A stretch of 64,000 nt of DNA from Pseudomonas salomonii (GTDB lineage Bacteria; Pseudomonadota; Gammaproteobacteria; Pseudomonadales; Pseudomonadaceae). The stretch is from NCBI RefSeq assembly GCF_900107155.1, contig NZ_FNOX01000006.1:248001-312000 (forward strand), read 5' to 3'. Below, in pieces: positions 47,479 through 55,139 of the stretch; the first letter of the stretch is position 1; each line of letters starts with the position of its first letter. The notes under the pieces were generated by a model. That model was given only the letters and a program-made list of their open reading frames with translations, was not told the origin of the DNA and searched no databases. The translations under genes and the position numbers were made by a program.

Positions 47479-48150
47479 TCAGTCATCGCGGCTCATGATG
47501 CCGAAGATCTGCAGCAGGCTGATGAACAGGTTGTAGATCGATACATACAGGCTGATGGTCGCCATGATGTAGTTACGCTCACCGCCGTGGATGATGGCGC
47601 TGGTCTGGAACAGGATGCACACGGAGGAGAACAGCACGAAACCGGCGCTGATCGCCAACTGCAAGCCGCTGATCTGGAAGAACATGCCGGCAACCACTGC
47701 CGCCAGCAACACGAAGAAGCCTGCGGTAATGAAGCCACCCAGGAAGCTCATGTCCTTACGGCTGATCAGCACGTAGGCCGACAGACCACCAAATACAAGG
47801 GCAGTCATGGCAAATGCCGAACTGACCACTTCCGCACCGCCGGCCATGCCGAGGTAACGGTTGAGGATCGGGCCCAGGATAAAGCCCATGAAACCGGTCA
47901 GGGCAAACGCCGACACCAGGCCCCAGGCCGAGTCACGCAGCTTGTTGGTCAGAAAGAACAGACCGTAAAAACCGATCAACACGACAAAGATATTCGGGTA
48001 GCCGACGCGCATCTGCTGCGCCACATACGCCATTACGCCGCTGAACGCGAGGGTAAGGGCGAGCAAGCCGTAGGTGTTGCGCAACACGCGGCTGACTTCA
48101 AGCTGCTCAGCCTGCGCGTTACCATTCAGTGCGTAATTCTGTTCGCGCAT
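47479..48150 (-). CDS. BAX inhibitor-1/YccA-family membrane protein
   Basis: 223-residue protein with seven predicted membrane helices and the family pattern LLALTLAFSGVMAYVA, LILFQTSAIIHGGERNYI and SIYNLFISLLQIFGI. Members in E. coli (YccA, YbhL) modulate FtsH or act as pH-sensitive calcium leaks; here the role is inferred. It begins MREQNYALNGNAQAEQLEVSR. It sits before the tRNA-Ser gene, on the other strand. Confidence 0.92.
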   Translation of the reverse strand: MREQNYALNGNAQAEQLEVSRVLRNTYGLLALTLAFSGVMAYVAQQMRVGYPNIFVVLIGFYGLFFLTNKLRDSAWGLVSAFALTGFMGFILGPILNRYLGMAGGAEVVSSAFAMTALVFGGLSAYVLISRKDMSFLGGFITAGFFVLLAAVVAGMFFQISGLQLAISAGFVLFSSVCILFQTSAIIHGGERNYIMATISLYVSIYNLFISLLQIFGIMSRDD

Positions 48151-48302
48151 GGCGACACTCCTTCAGTTTTGAAACATTCAGTCGCAAGGATCATAACAGA
48201 CGCTCTGTAACAAGCCATGGCAAGAGTTTGACAGTGTGTTTCATTCGGGTATTATGGCGCCCGCTGACACGGGATGGGCTACTATAATCCTGTGATGCAA
48301 AA

Positions 48303-48393
48303 GGGAAATTGGCAGAGTGGTTGAATGCACCGGTCTTGAAAACCGGCGGACGTTAATAGCGTCTCCAGGGTTCGAATCCCTGGTTTCCCGCCA
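48303..48393 (+). tRNA. tRNA-Ser (anticodon TGA)
   Basis: 91 bases including encoded CCA. The acceptor GGGAAAT pairs with GTTTCCC. The anticodon stem CCGGT / ACCGG has loop CTTGAAA, giving anticodon TGA (reads UCA and UCG). The T arm is CAGGG-TTCGAAT-CCCTG, and a long variable arm of serine type lies between. The downstream DNA (48.4-55 kb) looks accessory, so this tRNA may be an insertion point, though no att repeat was found. Confidence 0.97.
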
Positions 48394-48404
48394 AGATTTA
48401 CACG

Positions 48405-48428
48405 AAAGCCACGCGATTGCGGGGCTTT
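48405..48428 (+). terminator. Probable terminator after tRNA-Ser
   Basis: AAAGCC...GGCTTT hairpin with an imperfect GC middle and following TTTTG, 12 bases after the tRNA. The next 150 bases, up to the VOC gene, show nothing recognisable. Confidence 0.6.
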
Positions 48429-48584
48429 TGCGTTTCTGGGGTTTGGCTGGACGTCGGCTCAGAGACTGAACGTTTCTGCATCATTCCGGGCGGATATCAT
48501 CGAGCTGGATCTGGCGAGTGCTGGCTGGCAGCACCCCATCGCCTTTCTTTTTGGCGGGCTTCAAGCGAAGACGGTGAGCGGCGC

Positions 48585-48995
48585 CTATCCCGCCACATGC
48601 AAATCTCCACGATGAGCGATGTGCACCTTGTTGCCATCTGGATCACGCAGGTACGCACCGTAGTAGCCGTCACCATAGTGGGGGCGTTGGCCAGGCTCAC
48701 CTTCATCGGATCCACCTGCAAGAAGCCCGGCTGCATAGGCGGTATCTACCGCATTTGGAGAGGGTGCAGTGAAAGCCACCATGCTGCCATTCCCTGCTTC
48801 GGCCTCATTGCGGTCATAGGGGTTGTACACATAAAAGCGAGGGAGAGCGTTATCTGGCTTGATCCAGCATGCCGAAGGTGGCCCGCCATCAGGGGTTACA
48901 GGCCGACGGCAGAGCCCCAAGGGGATCAGCACCGCGTCATAGAAGCTAGACGCCTTATCAAGATCGTTTGTCCCAACGGTTACGTGACTGAACAT
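48585..48995 (-). CDS. VOC-superfamily (glyoxalase-like) protein
   Basis: 136-residue vicinal-oxygen-chelate protein: MFSHVTVGTNDLDKASSFYDAVL is the typical start, and AYLRDPDGNKVHIAHRG is the typical end with metal-ligand region. Candidate ligands are the His in SHVTV and a His or Glu of the last strand. VOC members include glyoxalase I, dioxygenases and resistance proteins, and no neighbour indicates which. I start at MFSHV, not at the ATG 35 codons upstream. Confidence 0.87.
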   Translation of the reverse strand: MFSHVTVGTNDLDKASSFYDAVLIPLGLCRRPVTPDGGPPSACWIKPDNALPRFYVYNPYDRNEAEAGNGSMVAFTAPSPNAVDTAYAAGLLAGGSDEGEPGQRPHYGDGYYGAYLRDPDGNKVHIAHRGDLHVAG

Positions 48996-49104
48996 CCTGT
49001 ATTCCTGCTTACGAAGGCGAGGCGTTATCGTGTCATTTTGACGGTGGGCGTGTATAGCGGTCGTCGGGTAAGACGTCGAGGGTGAGTCTCGGCTCTCCAA
49101 ATCG

Positions 49105-49206
49105 CAGACAAAGAAAAGCCCGCGATGGGGATTAGCGGGCTTAAAGGGATGTTCTCTAGGAGCTGGGGTAACCCTAAGCGCCCGAGTGTGAAAGGGATGT
49201 GAAAGG
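49105..49206 (-). ncRNA. Duplicated ~100-nt non-coding element, copy 1 (candidate sRNA or conserved 3' UTR)
   Basis: On the minus strand it reads TTTCACATCCCTTTCACAC, then a middle containing CAGCTCCTAGAGAACA, then an AAGCCCGC / GCGGGCTT hairpin followed by TTCTTTGTCTG. The same series of blocks recurs at 54922-55023. It begins 7 bases past the stop of the DUF2388-like gene, so it may be that gene's 3' UTR and terminator or a processed small RNA. No protein is encoded in it. Confidence 0.5.
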
Positions 49207-49212
49207 TTGCGC

Positions 49213-49539
49213 TCAGTAGGACGCCGCGATGGCCTTGGCCAGTTGCATATCGGACATGAGCGGTGACCTGTAACTCAATCGATAGTGTCGGCAGGCTTGC
49301 TCAAACTGTGCTCCGCGAATCTCGCCGTCCGAACCTATGAACGTCAGTGCGTCAGTCTTGGCTGACTTGAATATCTTTGGCGGCTCGGTGGTGAGGGATG
49401 TGGTTGCCCCAATTAAAATGGTTGGCAAGGAGATGGTGATGAATATTCCTGCAGCGACAGGGTTGACGTTGTCGCCTGATACGGCCTGTGTGCTGACCGA
49501 TGCCAGTAAGGCGATTGCCAGAGTCTTCCATGAATTCAT
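49213..49539 (-). CDS. Exported DUF2388-like protein
   Basis: 108-residue protein with signal peptide MNSWKTLAIALLASVSTQAVSG and a second hydrophobic stretch (GIFITISLPTILIGA). Its C-terminal half, TDALTFIGSDGEIRGAQFEQACRHY...SDMQLAKAIAA, fits the pattern of the Pseudomonas DUF2388 family (ASFVASDGxIRGAxLExAL...DxxLAxAI). That family is of unknown function and usually about 100 residues. The call comes from pattern memory and needs a profile search. Confidence 0.65.
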   Translation of the reverse strand: MNSWKTLAIALLASVSTQAVSGDNVNPVAAGIFITISLPTILIGATTSLTTEPPKIFKSAKTDALTFIGSDGEIRGAQFEQACRHYRLSYRSPLMSDMQLAKAIAASY

Positions 49540-49605
49540 GCTTCGATGCTTCCACTGCGATCAGAACTGGCCACGATAGCAGAGCAGGGCACCTGCCAGA
49601 AACAA

Positions 49606-49630
49606 GAAGCCCGGCGCTGGGCCGGGCTTC
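49606..49630 (-). terminator. Terminator after the glycine-zipper gene
   Basis: GAAGCCCGGC / GCCGGGCTTC 10-bp stem with a short loop, followed on the minus strand by TTGTTT, 19 bases after the stop. Confidence 0.8.
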
Positions 49631-49649
49631 GATGTCACAGCGTCAGAAC

Positions 49650-50081
49650 CTAACGATGCTTGTTCTTGTGCTTATGCTTGTTGTTGCCTTTGTGCTTTCT
49701 ACCATCGGATCGATGACTGCTTTCATCGTCCGCCAGGTTGTTTCCCAGCGCGCCACCCGCCGCGCCGCCGAGACCTGCACCGATCGTCGAGCCGGTTGTA
49801 CCGCCCAGGCGATTACCAATCAATGAGCCACCCGCGCCGCCGATTCCTCCACCCAATGCAGCTTCCGCTCTATTGCCTTTTTGAGCACCGACAGCACTGC
49901 CGGCGGCACCACCTACGCCTGCGCCTACCGCCGCGCCCGTCGAGCCGCCGAGCTGTTGACCTACGATGTTGCCAAGTGCACCACCAACGCCGCCTCCAAG
50001 GCCGGCTGTGCCATCTCCGGCAGCCATCGCTCCTTGCGAAATGAGAACGCCCAAAAACAGGACGGGCAGTGTCATTTTCAT
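49650..50081 (-). CDS. Exported glycine-zipper protein with Lys/His tail
   Basis: 143-residue protein. Signal peptide MKMTLPVLFLGVLISQGAMA is followed by about 90 residues of GxxxG-type repeats (GGGVGGALGNIVGQQLGG, GAGVGGAAGSAVGAQKG, GGGIGGAGGSLIGNRLGG), a glycine zipper able to pack in membranes or oligomerise. The last ~25 residues are highly charged (HKGNNKHKHKNKHR), which could bind metal or polyanions. Similar glycine-rich exported proteins are common in Pseudomonas but not characterised. Confidence 0.75.
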   Translation of the reverse strand: MKMTLPVLFLGVLISQGAMAAGDGTAGLGGGVGGALGNIVGQQLGGSTGAAVGAGVGGAAGSAVGAQKGNRAEAALGGGIGGAGGSLIGNRLGGTTGSTIGAGLGGAAGGALGNNLADDESSHRSDGRKHKGNNKHKHKNKHR

Positions 50082-50225
50082 TTTGTGAACCTCTATGGGT
50101 TGTCAGCAGGCGCTTACGGTTTAAAGCACGCCTGGCATTGGGACTAGGACAAAAGTTTGAAGTTCTTTGCGGGCGGTGCCTGCAGGTGAATAGTTGTAAC
50201 AGGATATAAGCGTCCTGCCTTCACC

Positions 50226-50444
50226 TCATCCTCGCACCCCATAGAAGTGGTTCAGCACTGTCAGCTCAACCACCACCACAATGGCGCACAACGCAATGAA
50301 GCCAGGGCTGAAGACTCGCTTACGATTGGACGCGCCTGCGTCCAACCAGCCTGTGTCGCCAGCGTCAGGAATGGCCATAAGCAGCGTCAGCCAGGCAATG
50401 ACCCCGACCTTGCTCCAGAAGCTCTGATTTCGCCATGCTGTCAT
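50226..50444 (-). CDS. Small hypothetical membrane protein (two TM)
   Basis: 72 residues with two hydrophobic stretches (VGVIAWLTLLMAIP at ~13-26 and FIALCAIVVVVELTVL at ~49-64) separated by a polar loop. No family recognised. There is no strong ribosome-binding site before the ATG, so it may be spurious, but the two-helix layout and low shadowing (no gene on the opposite strand) favour a real product. Confidence 0.45.
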   Translation of the reverse strand: MTAWRNQSFWSKVGVIAWLTLLMAIPDAGDTGWLDAGASNRKRVFSPGFIALCAIVVVVELTVLNHFYGVRG

Positions 50445-50491
50445 GCGTTAAGTGTTATCCCTGAATGCCACCGCCAGTCCACTTTGGGCGT

Positions 50492-50833
50492 CTACGGCTC
50501 GTGATACAAGAACATTCCCTTCTCGTTACTTTCATCGGCAGCGCTGAGCGCTCGAGCCGTCAAGGCCATCGTTTCACGGTATTTAAAGTGATACCGGGGA
50601 GGGAGCACAAGCACGCTTGTCCACGAGGGGTCGCCTTCTATCGCCAGCGGTAGATTATGGCAAATCAGCTGATTCTCATCAGATCTACTGCCCAGCGCGG
50701 CTCTTAATTCCGTGGTCAGCTCCGATGCGCCGGGGCGGGTGTAGTAGTTAGCCAGCACCAGACCATAGGCCTTCAGCGCGCCTAAAATCTCACCTTGGTC
50801 TGACTCATCATTCAGCACAGCTACCACTGGCAT
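50492..50833 (-). CDS. Hypothetical protein
   Basis: 113 residues, soluble, starting MPVVAVLNDESDQGEILGALKAYGLVLANYY, with no signal peptide. The ATG has AGGAG six bases upstream, which decides this start over one 30 codons earlier. The alternating hydrophobic pattern suggests an alpha/beta fold, but I recognise no family. It is followed by the small two-TM gene on the same strand. Confidence 0.65.
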   Translation of the reverse strand: MPVVAVLNDESDQGEILGALKAYGLVLANYYTRPGASELTTELRAALGSRSDENQLICHNLPLAIEGDPSWTSVLVLPPRYHFKYRETMALTARALSAADESNEKGMFLYHEP

Positions 50834-50959
50834 ATCGCACTCCTTGCAATGTAGATTTAAGACTCTCGACCGCCGAATGGGTGTCGGCGTTACTGGAACG
50901 CCATCCATGCTGGATGGGCTCACAAGCCAATGACAAGTTTTCTGACGCAGAGATCACAC

Positions 50960-51109
50960 TTACATACCAAGAGTCGGCATGATTACCCGGCCACACTCTA
51001 TGAGTTGGCCGGCTGTTACTTGAAGTTCACGGGTTGGTTTCGCTGCATACCCGGCAAGGAAGCCGGCGGCGACAAGCGCAATGCACAGTAAGGTGTTTCT
51101 CAGGATCAT
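50960..51109 (-). CDS. Small exported or membrane peptide, 49 aa
   Basis: Reading the minus strand from the ATG at 51109 gives MILRNTLLCIALVAAGFLAG followed by YAAKPTRELQVTAGQLIECG and RVIMPTLGM, then TAA. The start is a classic hydrophobic signal or membrane anchor; the mature part is about 28 residues with one Cys. No strong Shine-Dalgarno is present. It lies in an otherwise gene-free gap, on the same strand as its neighbours. Confidence 0.45.
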   Translation of the reverse strand: MILRNTLLCIALVAAGFLAGYAAKPTRELQVTAGQLIECGRVIMPTLGM

Positions 51110-51353
51110 GCTGGGCGCCCGCTAACTGATTGATGTAAAAGCAAGCAGCACTGATTCCGGATTTTGGAAAAGGTTCCTGATGTTCCCGCTCATTGAGCTA
51201 GGGTAATCACCAGCACTGTCGACCAGGGACTGATCGCCAGGTACAGGCCATTGCACACTGAGAGCACTGAACTACTCTGATCAGAGCCGTCTGATTCGAG
51301 GCGTCTGATTCGAGGCGTTCGTATTGCGTTCATCTGACTTTTGATAGGGCACC

Positions 51354-51446
51354 ATGGATAAGCGGCTCGCAGGTCTATCATTTCTGCTTACCCTCGGATG
51401 GGTTGCCACTGTGATAGCGGTAATGTGGTACTTCTACGACAATTAG
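51354..51446 (+). CDS. Possible 30-aa single-pass membrane peptide
   Basis: ATG at 51354 reads MDKRLAGLSFLLTLGWVATV then IAVMWYFYDN and a TAG. It has a positively charged start, one full hydrophobic helix and a short acidic/aromatic end, which is typical of bacterial small membrane proteins. Only a weak AGGG lies upstream. It is the sole plus-strand candidate in this region. The rest of the 51110-51508 gap shows nothing else I can support. Confidence 0.4.
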   Translation: MDKRLAGLSFLLTLGWVATVIAVMWYFYDN

Positions 51447-51508
51447 TCTAAAGGCCAGAATCCACTTCTGGCTCCTCAGAACGCGGCGCCGAAGCGCCGC
51501 GCTTTACA

Positions 51509-52954
51509 TCACGCCACGATGTCGCTGATGGCCGCCTGGCCGACGGTGGTGACGAGGAAATCCGCCACGCCGTGCCCGGAGAAGTCCACCGCCAAGGTGC
51601 CTAGGTTGGTACCCGAGGCATAGCTCAGCACCGCATCGCCGGTATGCCCGGTGAATGCATTGACGAAGCTCAAGCCTGCACCTTTGGTAATGCCCGACAG
51701 GTCGATCTTGTCCGAACCCGAGTTAAAGTCAACAATCCTGTCTGCAGCCCCTGGCCTGGAGTCGGAACTGGCACCATACACAAAGGTGTCATTGCCGGCG
51801 CCGCCCCACAGCTGGTCCGCACCGCCACCGCCGTAGATGATGTCGTTGCCGGCACCGCCTTTGATGATGTTGGCTGTGTTGTTGCCAATGATCAGGTCGT
51901 TGCCTGCGCCACCCAAAGCGTTCTCGAGGGTAACGCCCTTGGCGATGGACACGTTACCCACCAGGCCGCCGATGTCGGAGAACGAGCCTTCACTGAGGTT
52001 GATCTTCTGGTTCTGGGTGAAGCCGGAGAAGTCCAGGGTGTCGTTGCCGCCACCGTCCCATACCGAGAACACCAGCTTGTCGGCATTGGAGGTGGCGCTG
52101 TAGAAATCCCGACCGGTGTTGGAGTTGAACCCGTAAGTGGTGTCGCCGGCGCGGGTGGCGTAGTTGGCGCCGTAGAGCTTCTGGATCGCAGCAATGTCGT
52201 CGATCAGCGGGCCCGCTGCATAGGCTTCGCCCCCACCTTTACTGAAGTTCTGGTTGGTGTTGCTCTCGTTCCAGTAACTCATCACGGAGTAACCGTGTGT
52301 ATCTTCGGCATATTTCGCATCCGAATAGGACGGCTGACCCACGCTGGCATCGTAGGCGCCTGGGTGTTGCAGGCCAAGCGTGTGACCCATTTCATGGGTT
52401 AGCGTTTGACGGCCGTAATTGCCGTTCGCTGGCGTCAAGTTTTCCTGGTAGCTTTTATTGGTATAAAACAGGGCGTCACTGTTTCCGCTATTGTTTGGGT
52501 AGAACGCGAAAGCCGACCGGGCACCGCCATGCTGCAGATCATTACTATAGTTGCCCAAGGATATATGGGCGTCGCCTCCGCTGTTAGATTCACGGAATGA
52601 GATATTGGCGACGTCTGACCAGGATTGAAACGAAAGGGCTGCCTGGGACTTTTGTTGTGCGTTGAAAGCGGTGAAGCCGGAAACTTTCTCGGCGGCGTAA
52701 GATTTACTTTCTGAGGTCAGAAAGCTGTAGGTGAAATTGTATTTGCCGTTATGGTCATTGTCGCCCCAATAGTAACCGCCTCGGGTTATTTCATCCGCTG
52801 CCTGCGTAATGGTGTAAGACGGCTTTCCATTTAAATTAAATCCTCCTCGATCATAAGCGTGTGAAAAAATCAGGAGGCTTTGGTAATCTTCACTCGTCTG
52901 GATTCCTGCCGAAGAGGCAGTTGGATTAACAAGATTTTTCGTTGAGACAGTCAT
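51509..52954 (-). CDS. Serralysin-family RTX metalloprotease (orphan AprA-like)
   Basis: 481-residue secreted zinc protease. It has the zinc motif HEMGHTLGLQHPG and Met-turn SVMSYW. RTX repeats at about residues 345-395 (GGAGNDLIIG, GGAGNDIIYG, GGAGNDTFVYG) bind calcium. The C-terminus SDIVA, an acidic residue followed by hydrophobics, is the type I secretion signal. There is no classical signal peptide. I start at 52954, with GAAGGA upstream, rather than eight codons earlier. No inhibitor (aprI) or exporter genes (aprDEF) lie nearby, so it must use a transporter encoded elsewhere. The upstream DNA is unusually AT-rich. Confidence 0.93.
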   Translation of the reverse strand: MTVSTKNLVNPTASSAGIQTSEDYQSLLIFSHAYDRGGFNLNGKPSYTITQAADEITRGGYYWGDNDHNGKYNFTYSFLTSESKSYAAEKVSGFTAFNAQQKSQAALSFQSWSDVANISFRESNSGGDAHISLGNYSNDLQHGGARSAFAFYPNNSGNSDALFYTNKSYQENLTPANGNYGRQTLTHEMGHTLGLQHPGAYDASVGQPSYSDAKYAEDTHGYSVMSYWNESNTNQNFSKGGGEAYAAGPLIDDIAAIQKLYGANYATRAGDTTYGFNSNTGRDFYSATSNADKLVFSVWDGGGNDTLDFSGFTQNQKINLSEGSFSDIGGLVGNVSIAKGVTLENALGGAGNDLIIGNNTANIIKGGAGNDIIYGGGGADQLWGGAGNDTFVYGASSDSRPGAADRIVDFNSGSDKIDLSGITKGAGLSFVNAFTGHTGDAVLSYASGTNLGTLAVDFSGHGVADFLVTTVGQAAISDIVA

Positions 52955-53202
52955 AAGTTTACATTCCTTCGTGTCCATTGAGCGTGGAGTGCTAAAGGCT
53001 TATCACGTGTTAACTGTTTTCTTGTTGTGTTGATCTTTATAAAGGAGTTATGCGTTTAGTGTTATTTAAAAATTAAATAGAATATATAACGTATTGAAAT
53101 ATCCTTAAATATTTTGAGGGCCTCAGTTTGGTGAGAGGTCGCTGACCCTGGAGTGGGCGCTCCGTTAGATAAATATGAGCGGATGGCAATAACTTCCAGC
53201 GC
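52955..53202. other. AT-rich upstream region of the serralysin gene
   Basis: Roughly 250 bases, with 53020-53120 conspicuously AT-rich (AAAAATTAAATAGAATATAT) against the high-GC surroundings. It presumably holds the protease promoter, and the AT-richness would suit H-NS/MvaT-type silencing. No defined operator was recognised. Confidence 0.5.
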
Positions 53203-53568
53203 TTACTTGTAAGCCTCAGGAAACCAGCGTTGTGCCAACTTCACCTTGATTACCAGGTTCTCTTTGGACTTCTGGCATTCGAGTGCTCGCTGCTCAGCGC
53301 TCGGGATAGCCGGCCAATTGCGTTCCCCTCGGGAGACGACTTGTTCATAGCCTTCATCGTATTCCGCGCTAGGCCCAGCAATCAGCTTGGATGCCTTTAC
53401 GTAATCGGCAACAAGATCGGCGGGCAGCGTCCCGCAGGTGAACTGCGCCCGGGAGTACATCAGGCCATCGCTTGCCCCGAGTACCTTCCCGTCACCAGGT
53501 TGGGTGGCTGCAACCGATAGGGTGGGGTGGGCAAGCAATATAACGACCAGCAAGGTGCGTCCGTTCAT
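53203..53568 (-). CDS. Exported hypothetical protein, two cysteines
   Basis: 121 residues with signal peptide MNGRTLLVVILLAHPTLSVAA. The mature part has two Cys (FTCGTLP and LECQKS) that could form a disulfide. It has no similarity I can see to AprI, the beta-barrel serralysin inhibitor, despite lying beside the protease gene. The ATG at 53568 is preferred over a TTG six codons upstream. Periplasmic or secreted; function unknown. Confidence 0.65.
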   Translation of the reverse strand: MNGRTLLVVILLAHPTLSVAATQPGDGKVLGASDGLMYSRAQFTCGTLPADLVADYVKASKLIAGPSAEYDEGYEQVVSRGERNWPAIPSAEQRALECQKSKENLVIKVKLAQRWFPEAYK

Positions 53569-53624
53569 TTGAAATATTCTTAGCAATCAACAATCACCGG
53601 TTTATAACCGCGTGGCGATTCAAC

Positions 53625-54188
53625 TCAGCAGTTGAACACCGGCGCATAACGCTCTTCACGCTTTTTAAAGTAAATCGGCGCCATGGGGACTTTTTCGCCA
53701 TTGACGAAGATGTCCGGCAAGGTCAGCGTAAAGTCGTCCATGTCACCTTTACCCAGGGGTGTGCCTTGGGTGTCGGAGCTGGATATTTGCGCGGGGTCGA
53801 ACCCTGTTTTCAACTGCTCGACGCTGACCCGGTAAGTCCGCCCGGATGCCAATTGCACGCTCACTTCAGGCGATGCGGCACTTACCCAAAGCGGCGTTTT
53901 CGTGTAGCCCTGGCTCGGTTTATAGAGGCGCCCGAACAGACGAAGTTCGCTGTCGGTTGACTTCACATTGCCTGGCCAACTGCGCGTGCCCGGTGGCGCT
54001 ACATACACCAGCACGCGAACCCAGTTGAGTTTTTCTGGTTGTGCCGTAAAGCTCATGGCCGCGTGTGCACCGGGGCAGGTACGTGAGAGCAGGGCATTCT
54101 GGCCCACAGACGACTCCGGATGCAGATAAGGCCCCGTGCTGCAGCCCGCAACCAGTGCCAATAGCGAGCACAGGAGATATTTGTTCAT
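53625..54188 (-). CDS. Hypothetical lipoprotein
   Basis: 187 residues with signal peptide and lipobox MNKYLLCSLLALVAGC, so lipidated at C16. The mature domain has alternating beta-strand character (KLNWVRVLVYVAPPGT, VSVQLASGRTYRVSVEQL, DFTLTLPDIFVNGEKVPMAPIYF). I do not recognise the family. It precedes the two-cysteine protein on the same strand by 56 bases. Confidence 0.72.
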   Translation of the reverse strand: MNKYLLCSLLALVAGCSTGPYLHPESSVGQNALLSRTCPGAHAAMSFTAQPEKLNWVRVLVYVAPPGTRSWPGNVKSTDSELRLFGRLYKPSQGYTKTPLWVSAASPEVSVQLASGRTYRVSVEQLKTGFDPAQISSSDTQGTPLGKGDMDDFTLTLPDIFVNGEKVPMAPIYFKKREERYAPVFNC

Positions 54189-54278
54189 CGGGCAATTCCT
54201 TTGCTGTGGTGATATGGCGCCCATTAAAGCATGTCTATCGTATCGGGCTGCACGCAGCAGGCAGCCAAAGAGCAGGTA

Positions 54279-54302
54279 TAAAAAAGCCCGCAACCGCGGG
54301 CT
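54279..54302 (-). terminator. Terminator after the Asn/Gln-rich exported gene
   Basis: AGCCCGC / GCGGGCT stem with an AACC loop, followed on the minus strand by TTTTTTATA, 22 bases past the stop. Confidence 0.88.
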
Positions 54303-54323
54303 CTTCTCACATCACTTTTCGAC

Positions 54324-54704
54324 TTACTTGAACAAACCACCGATGGCATTGATCGCATCCGCAGCCTTGTTCACGTTTTGCTGGTGTTGTGGGTTGGTAT
54401 CCACCTGCGCCTGGGTGTTGTAGCGCGCGTTACTGCAGCTTTTATTGGTTTGCGTCAGGGCCGCCTGAAAGGCTGTCGCGCGCAAGGTGTCGCCTTTGGC
54501 GTTGGCTGCATTGAGGTTGGCCTGCAGGTCGCGGATCTGCTGCTGGCAGGAGGTGTTGTTGCCAGTGGTGTTGACGGTGTTGTTGTTGCTGCCACCCAGG
54601 GCGGAGGACAGGGCGCCCGTCAGGGCCGTCAGGTCGGCAGCGTGGGCGGGCAGGGCAAACAGGCTGAACAGGGCGGCGGCGGGTGCGAGTTGGGTAAGAC
54701 GCAT
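54324..54704 (-). CDS. Exported Asn/Gln/Ala-rich hypothetical protein
   Basis: 126 residues with signal peptide MRLTQLAPAAALFSLFALPAHA. The mature part has a low-complexity GGSNNNTVNTTGNNTSC linker, then a helical segment QQIRDLQANLNAANAKGDTLRATAFQAAL and a second Cys. The two cysteines (TSCQQ, KSCSN) may pair. Family not recognised. I chose the start nearest the signal peptide. Confidence 0.65.
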   Translation of the reverse strand: MRLTQLAPAAALFSLFALPAHAADLTALTGALSSALGGSNNNTVNTTGNNTSCQQQIRDLQANLNAANAKGDTLRATAFQAALTQTNKSCSNARYNTQAQVDTNPQHQQNVNKAADAINAIGGLFK

Positions 54705-54921
54705 GGCAAACCTCAATGTTTGATTGCCTGCACACGTGCCAGTGCCCGAGCTGGCGCAGAGCAATATCCGTATAAGAGTGAGCGCTCGGGTGGAGGGAAA
54801 TACTATTGGGGCTTTTTTTGTGCCTCAACACTGGCGTTGCAGAAGTGTGAATGCCTTCACGTTGTTGGCGGGTCATGATCTGGGCTGTCTACACCTCTAA
54901 CCGCTCGGCCCGCACGGACAT

Positions 54922-55023
54922 CAGACAAAGAAAAGCCCACGATGGGGGCGCGGGCTTAAAAGGTGTTCACTTAGGAGCTGAGTTCAGGCTAGGCGCGCCA
55001 CTGTGAAAACCGCGTGAAAACCG
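54922..55023 (-). ncRNA. Duplicated ~100-nt non-coding element, copy 2 (candidate sRNA or terminator region)
   Basis: Minus strand: TTTTCACGCGGTTTTCACAG, a middle with CAGCTCCTAAGTGAACA, then an AAGCCCGC...GTGGGCTT hairpin and TTCTTTGTCTG. It is the diverged twin of 49105-49206. It lies 116 bases past the end of the VioB-like operon and could terminate it. The rest of 54705-55139 (about 330 bases) shows no gene. Confidence 0.5.
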
Positions 55024-55139
55024 TGTGTGTATTATGTTTTTTGCACCCAGGCATCATGCTCACGCACTGAGCACAATCCATCGTTTCGTGCCGGGCCTGC
55101 GACCGTTTTGCTGTTGGGGGGCGCGGTATAAGGTCGCTT

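Noticed and set aside
48303..48393. Attachment-site duplication of the tRNA-Ser 3' end
   Set aside because: I looked for a second copy of the T-arm/acceptor sequence downstream within the window and saw none, and there is no integrase gene.
53037..53078. Tiny frame with a good ribosome-binding site (AAAGGAG then MRLVLFKN) in the AT-rich region
   Set aside because: Only eight codons, on the strand opposite to all neighbouring genes, and with no attenuator-like hairpins, so there is no support for a leader peptide.
53203..53568. Possible serralysin inhibitor (AprI) next to the protease
   Set aside because: Size and signal peptide would fit, but the mature sequence is helical and charged with two distant cysteines, unlike the beta-barrel AprI, and it is upstream of the protease rather than downstream.
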